22,711 bases of DNA. Origin: Deltaproteobacteria bacterium UBA5799. Its GTDB lineage: Bacteria; Desulfobacterota; GWC2-55-46. Position numbers and translations under genes: made by a program. The stretch covers positions 1 through 22,711 of the forward strand of contig DIDN01000011.1 in the NCBI GenBank assembly GCA_002418185.1, read 5' to 3'. Shown here piece by piece: positions 20,639 to 22,711 of the stretch; the stretch's first letter is position 1, and every line of letters begins with the position of its first letter. Below the pieces are notes generated by a model. That model made no database searches, was not told the origin of the DNA, and worked only from the letters and a program-made list of their open reading frames with translations.

Positions 20639-22711
20639 TCAGCTGGACGACTTCTCTATCATGACCCTCTGGACACCTTCGCCCCGCTTGAAGAACAATT
20701 TGGCCGGGGCGGCCTCGAAATTCTCGGGTATGAAGGCCACCCCCCTCCTGGTGCCCTTCCTGGTGCGTAAAAGCAGAATGGCCTCGTGGTTTTTTCCCCT
20801 CACGCGCACCCGCTCGCCGCCGGAGAAGCCGAGACTCCTGGCGTCCTCCTCGCTTATCTCGACCACGGGCTCCCTGGAAAGCCCCGCAAGGGTCCCGGAC
20901 ATCATCGATACCGTTCCTGAATGGAAGAAATGGTTTCCGGTCACGAGCACGAATGGGTAGCCCTCGGGCCCGGCCGGGGCTGCGGCCTTGAAGTCGGCGC
21001 CAAAAACAAGCCTCTCCGGCGCGCCGCCTACCAGCGCCCCCTTGTTGTCGTGGCCGTTCCCCTTGTCCTTCTTGTTGTTGAAGGCCAGGTCCACCGCCTC
21101 GTAAATCGCGCCCTCCCGCCGTATCTCGTCGAAGACCGATGCGCTCTTTACCTTTGAGGGGAAGCCGGGGTCCACCGAGTTCCAGAGCATGGTAATGATG
21201 TCAAGGTCGGCCATTGCCTTGCCGGGCGGCCTGGTAAGCCTCTTTATGGCCTGCACCCTGCCTTCCTGGTTCGTTACGGTCCCGTCCTTTTCGCCGAGCG
21301 CGGCGCCTGGAAGGACCACATGCGCAAGCTTCGCCGTCTCCGTCAGGAACATGTCCTGAACGATAAGGAGCCTCAGTTTCGAAAGGGCTTCCCTCGCTAT
21401 CCCGCGGTCCCCGCTCATGGCAAGGAGGTCGGTCCCGGCGAGATAGAGCATCTTGAGCGACCCGGCCCTTGCGGCATCGAGCATGCTGTCTGTGCCGGCC
21501 CCGGCCGCTTCGAGCCGGACATACCCGGGCCCGAGCCCCGGGTGTACTCCCATTTCCCACGCGCCCCGCTGGTTGCACCTGTCGAGGAGCGGAAGCCTCA
21601 GGACCCTCTTCCCGAGCCCTTCGAGAGCGGCCGATACTTTTGCAAGCGCGCCTATGCCGGAGGGGTACCTGAGGAAGTCGGTCCCGGCCATGATGGCGAC
21701 GGACTCCGAGCCCTTGAGCCTTGCGGCTATCTTTTTGGCCTCGTCAGCCGGGATCCCGGCCTGGCCGAGCGACTTCTGGTCCGGCTCCTGCCCGCCCAAG
21801 GCCGAAAGGACCGCATCGAGGAGCGCGCCCTCGCCTGCGGGCATGTGCCTTACGACGAGATTGGCGGAACTGTCGAGCTTCATGCCCCTGGGCGAGGCTA
21901 TCATGACGTTCATGTTCCGGGAGGCCGAATATCTCCTTACGAGGTAGTCGGTCACAGGGTTTTCCTCGGATACGTACGCGCCTATCACGAACACGGTATC
22001 GGCCTTCACGCAGTCGAGCACGGAAACCCCGCCGCCGTCCATCCCCATTGCCGAGATAAAGCCCTCCACGGCCTCATGGTCCCACCTGGCGCTCGAATCG
22101 ACGTTCGGGCTTCCGAACGCCTCCCTCAGAAGCTTCTGGAAGAGATAGAGTTCCTCGTTAGTAAGTCTCGGGGAGGCTATGCCGCCCATCGAGTCCGGCG
22201 TGATTGAGGCCGCGGCCTCTTTTATGTGCTCGAAGGCCTCTTCCCAGCTTGCCGGGACAAGCAGGCCCGACTTCCTTACAAGAGGGGTCGTGAGCCTCTC
22301 GGGGCTTGTCATGTAGTCGAACCCGAAACGGCCCCTCGCGCAAAGGGTCTCGCCGTTTATGCCGACTCCGAGCTGGGCCCTGGACCTTACAACTACCCCG
22401 TCCCGCTCCTCGAGAACGATCCTGCACCCGGTGGCGCAGTACGGGCAGACGGAATCCGCGCCCTTCAAGTCCCAGGGCCTGGCCTTGTACCTGTAAGGGA
22501 GCCTCATGAAGCACCCGACCGGGCATACCTCAATGCAGTTGCCGCAGTGGTCGCAGTCGAGGAGGCCCCTTGCGAAGCTCGTCGCCTCCTGGTGGTCGCC
22601 CCTGCCGAGCGCGCCCAGAACGTTAGCGCCGACGACCTCGCGGCAGACGCGCACGCACTTCATGCAGTTTACGCACCTGTTCGAGTTCTTCACTATGACG
22701 GGGCTGAGTAT
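20639..22711 (-). CDS. nuoG: NADH-quinone oxidoreductase subunit G (N-terminus cut by window edge)
   Basis: Peripheral-arm subunit that carries several Fe-S clusters. The frame is open to the right edge (…ILSPVIVKNSNRC). Visible: ferredoxin-like ligands CVNCMKCVRVCREVVG and CDHCGNCIEVCPVGC, then the molybdopterin-oxidoreductase-like domain with its own cluster CPYCATGCRI followed by GETLCARGRFGFDY, a body with DTVFVIGAYVSEENP, MAGTDFLRYPSG and VVLPGAALGEKDGTVTNQEGRVQ, and a C-terminal dinucleotide-binding-like end (LVTGNHFFHSGTVSMMSG). Members of this family in complex I do not use molybdopterin. The 2Fe-2S domain would lie outside the window. It ends 43 nt before the next gene. Similar sequence is found in NAD-linked formate dehydrogenases, but the neighbours favour NuoG. 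Confidence 0.94.
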   Translation of the reverse strand: MLSPVIVKNSNRCVNCMKCVRVCREVVGANVLGALGRGDHQEATSFARGLLDCDHCGNCIEVCPVGCFMRLPYRYKARPWDLKGADSVCPYCATGCRIVLEERDGVVVRSRAQLGVGINGETLCARGRFGFDYMTSPERLTTPLVRKSGLLVPASWEEAFEHIKEAAASITPDSMGGIASPRLTNEELYLFQKLLREAFGSPNVDSSARWDHEAVEGFISAMGMDGGGVSVLDCVKADTVFVIGAYVSEENPVTDYLVRRYSASRNMNVMIASPRGMKLDSSANLVVRHMPAGEGALLDAVLSALGGQEPDQKSLGQAGIPADEAKKIAARLKGSESVAIMAGTDFLRYPSGIGALAKVSAALEGLGKRVLRLPLLDRCNQRGAWEMGVHPGLGPGYVRLEAAGAGTDSMLDAARAGSLKMLYLAGTDLLAMSGDRGIAREALSKLRLLIVQDMFLTETAKLAHVVLPGAALGEKDGTVTNQEGRVQAIKRLTRPPGKAMADLDIITMLWNSVDPGFPSKVKSASVFDEIRREGAIYEAVDLAFNNKKDKGNGHDNKGALVGGAPERLVFGADFKAAAPAGPEGYPFVLVTGNHFFHSGTVSMMSGTLAGLSREPVVEISEEDARSLGFSGGERVRVRGKNHEAILLLRTRKGTRRGVAFIPENFEAAPAKLFFKRGEGVQRVMIEKSSS

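Overview
The window reads as a piece of a GC-rich bacterial chromosome with every convincing gene on the minus strand. Gene content fits a deltaproteobacterium in the broad sense (Desulfobacterota-like): a complex I operon with MrpD-like subunits, an ispE / tRNA-Gln / prs / rplY / pth / ychF housekeeping run, and a membrane-bound pyrophosphatase. This placement is inference from gene order and protein style only; no rRNA or other marker is present.

Right part (about 11.2-22.7 kb, read from the right edge leftward): the distal half of a complex I operon, nuoG (cut by the edge), a small cyclic-nucleotide-binding-domain protein, nuoH, nuoI, nuoJ, nuoK, nuoM, nuoN, an MrpD-like antiporter subunit, an 82-residue two-helix membrane protein, and a second MrpD-like subunit that carries a NuoL-type C-terminal arm. 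The usual nuoL slot between nuoK and nuoM is empty, so the last three genes look like the replacement for the distal pump module. Spacings are tight and several junctions are ATGA overlaps.

Middle (about 4.6-11.2 kb): ispE begins 6 nt after the last membrane subunit, then tRNA-Gln(UUG), prs, rplY (Ctc type), pth, hppA and ychF. A strong sigma70-type promoter lies inside the ispE coding region and probably feeds the tRNA and prs. hppA ends in an intrinsic terminator placed immediately before ychF. The hppA protein has residues expected of a K+-dependent, Na+-type pyrophosphatase.

Left part (1-4.5 kb): the edge of a prophage or phage-derived cluster running off the window: a sigma-region-4-like regulator, a small unknown protein, a strong bidirectional terminator, a small Cys-rich protein, terminase small and large subunits, portal, and a scaffold-like protein cut by the edge. 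A perfect-consensus sigma70 promoter precedes this cluster. Its predicted leader RNA folds into a compact three-way junction ending in a U-tract. A sequence block from this leader recurs, degenerate, just upstream of the packaging genes. This leader/repeat/regulator arrangement and the rewired complex I pump module are the two things most worth a second look.
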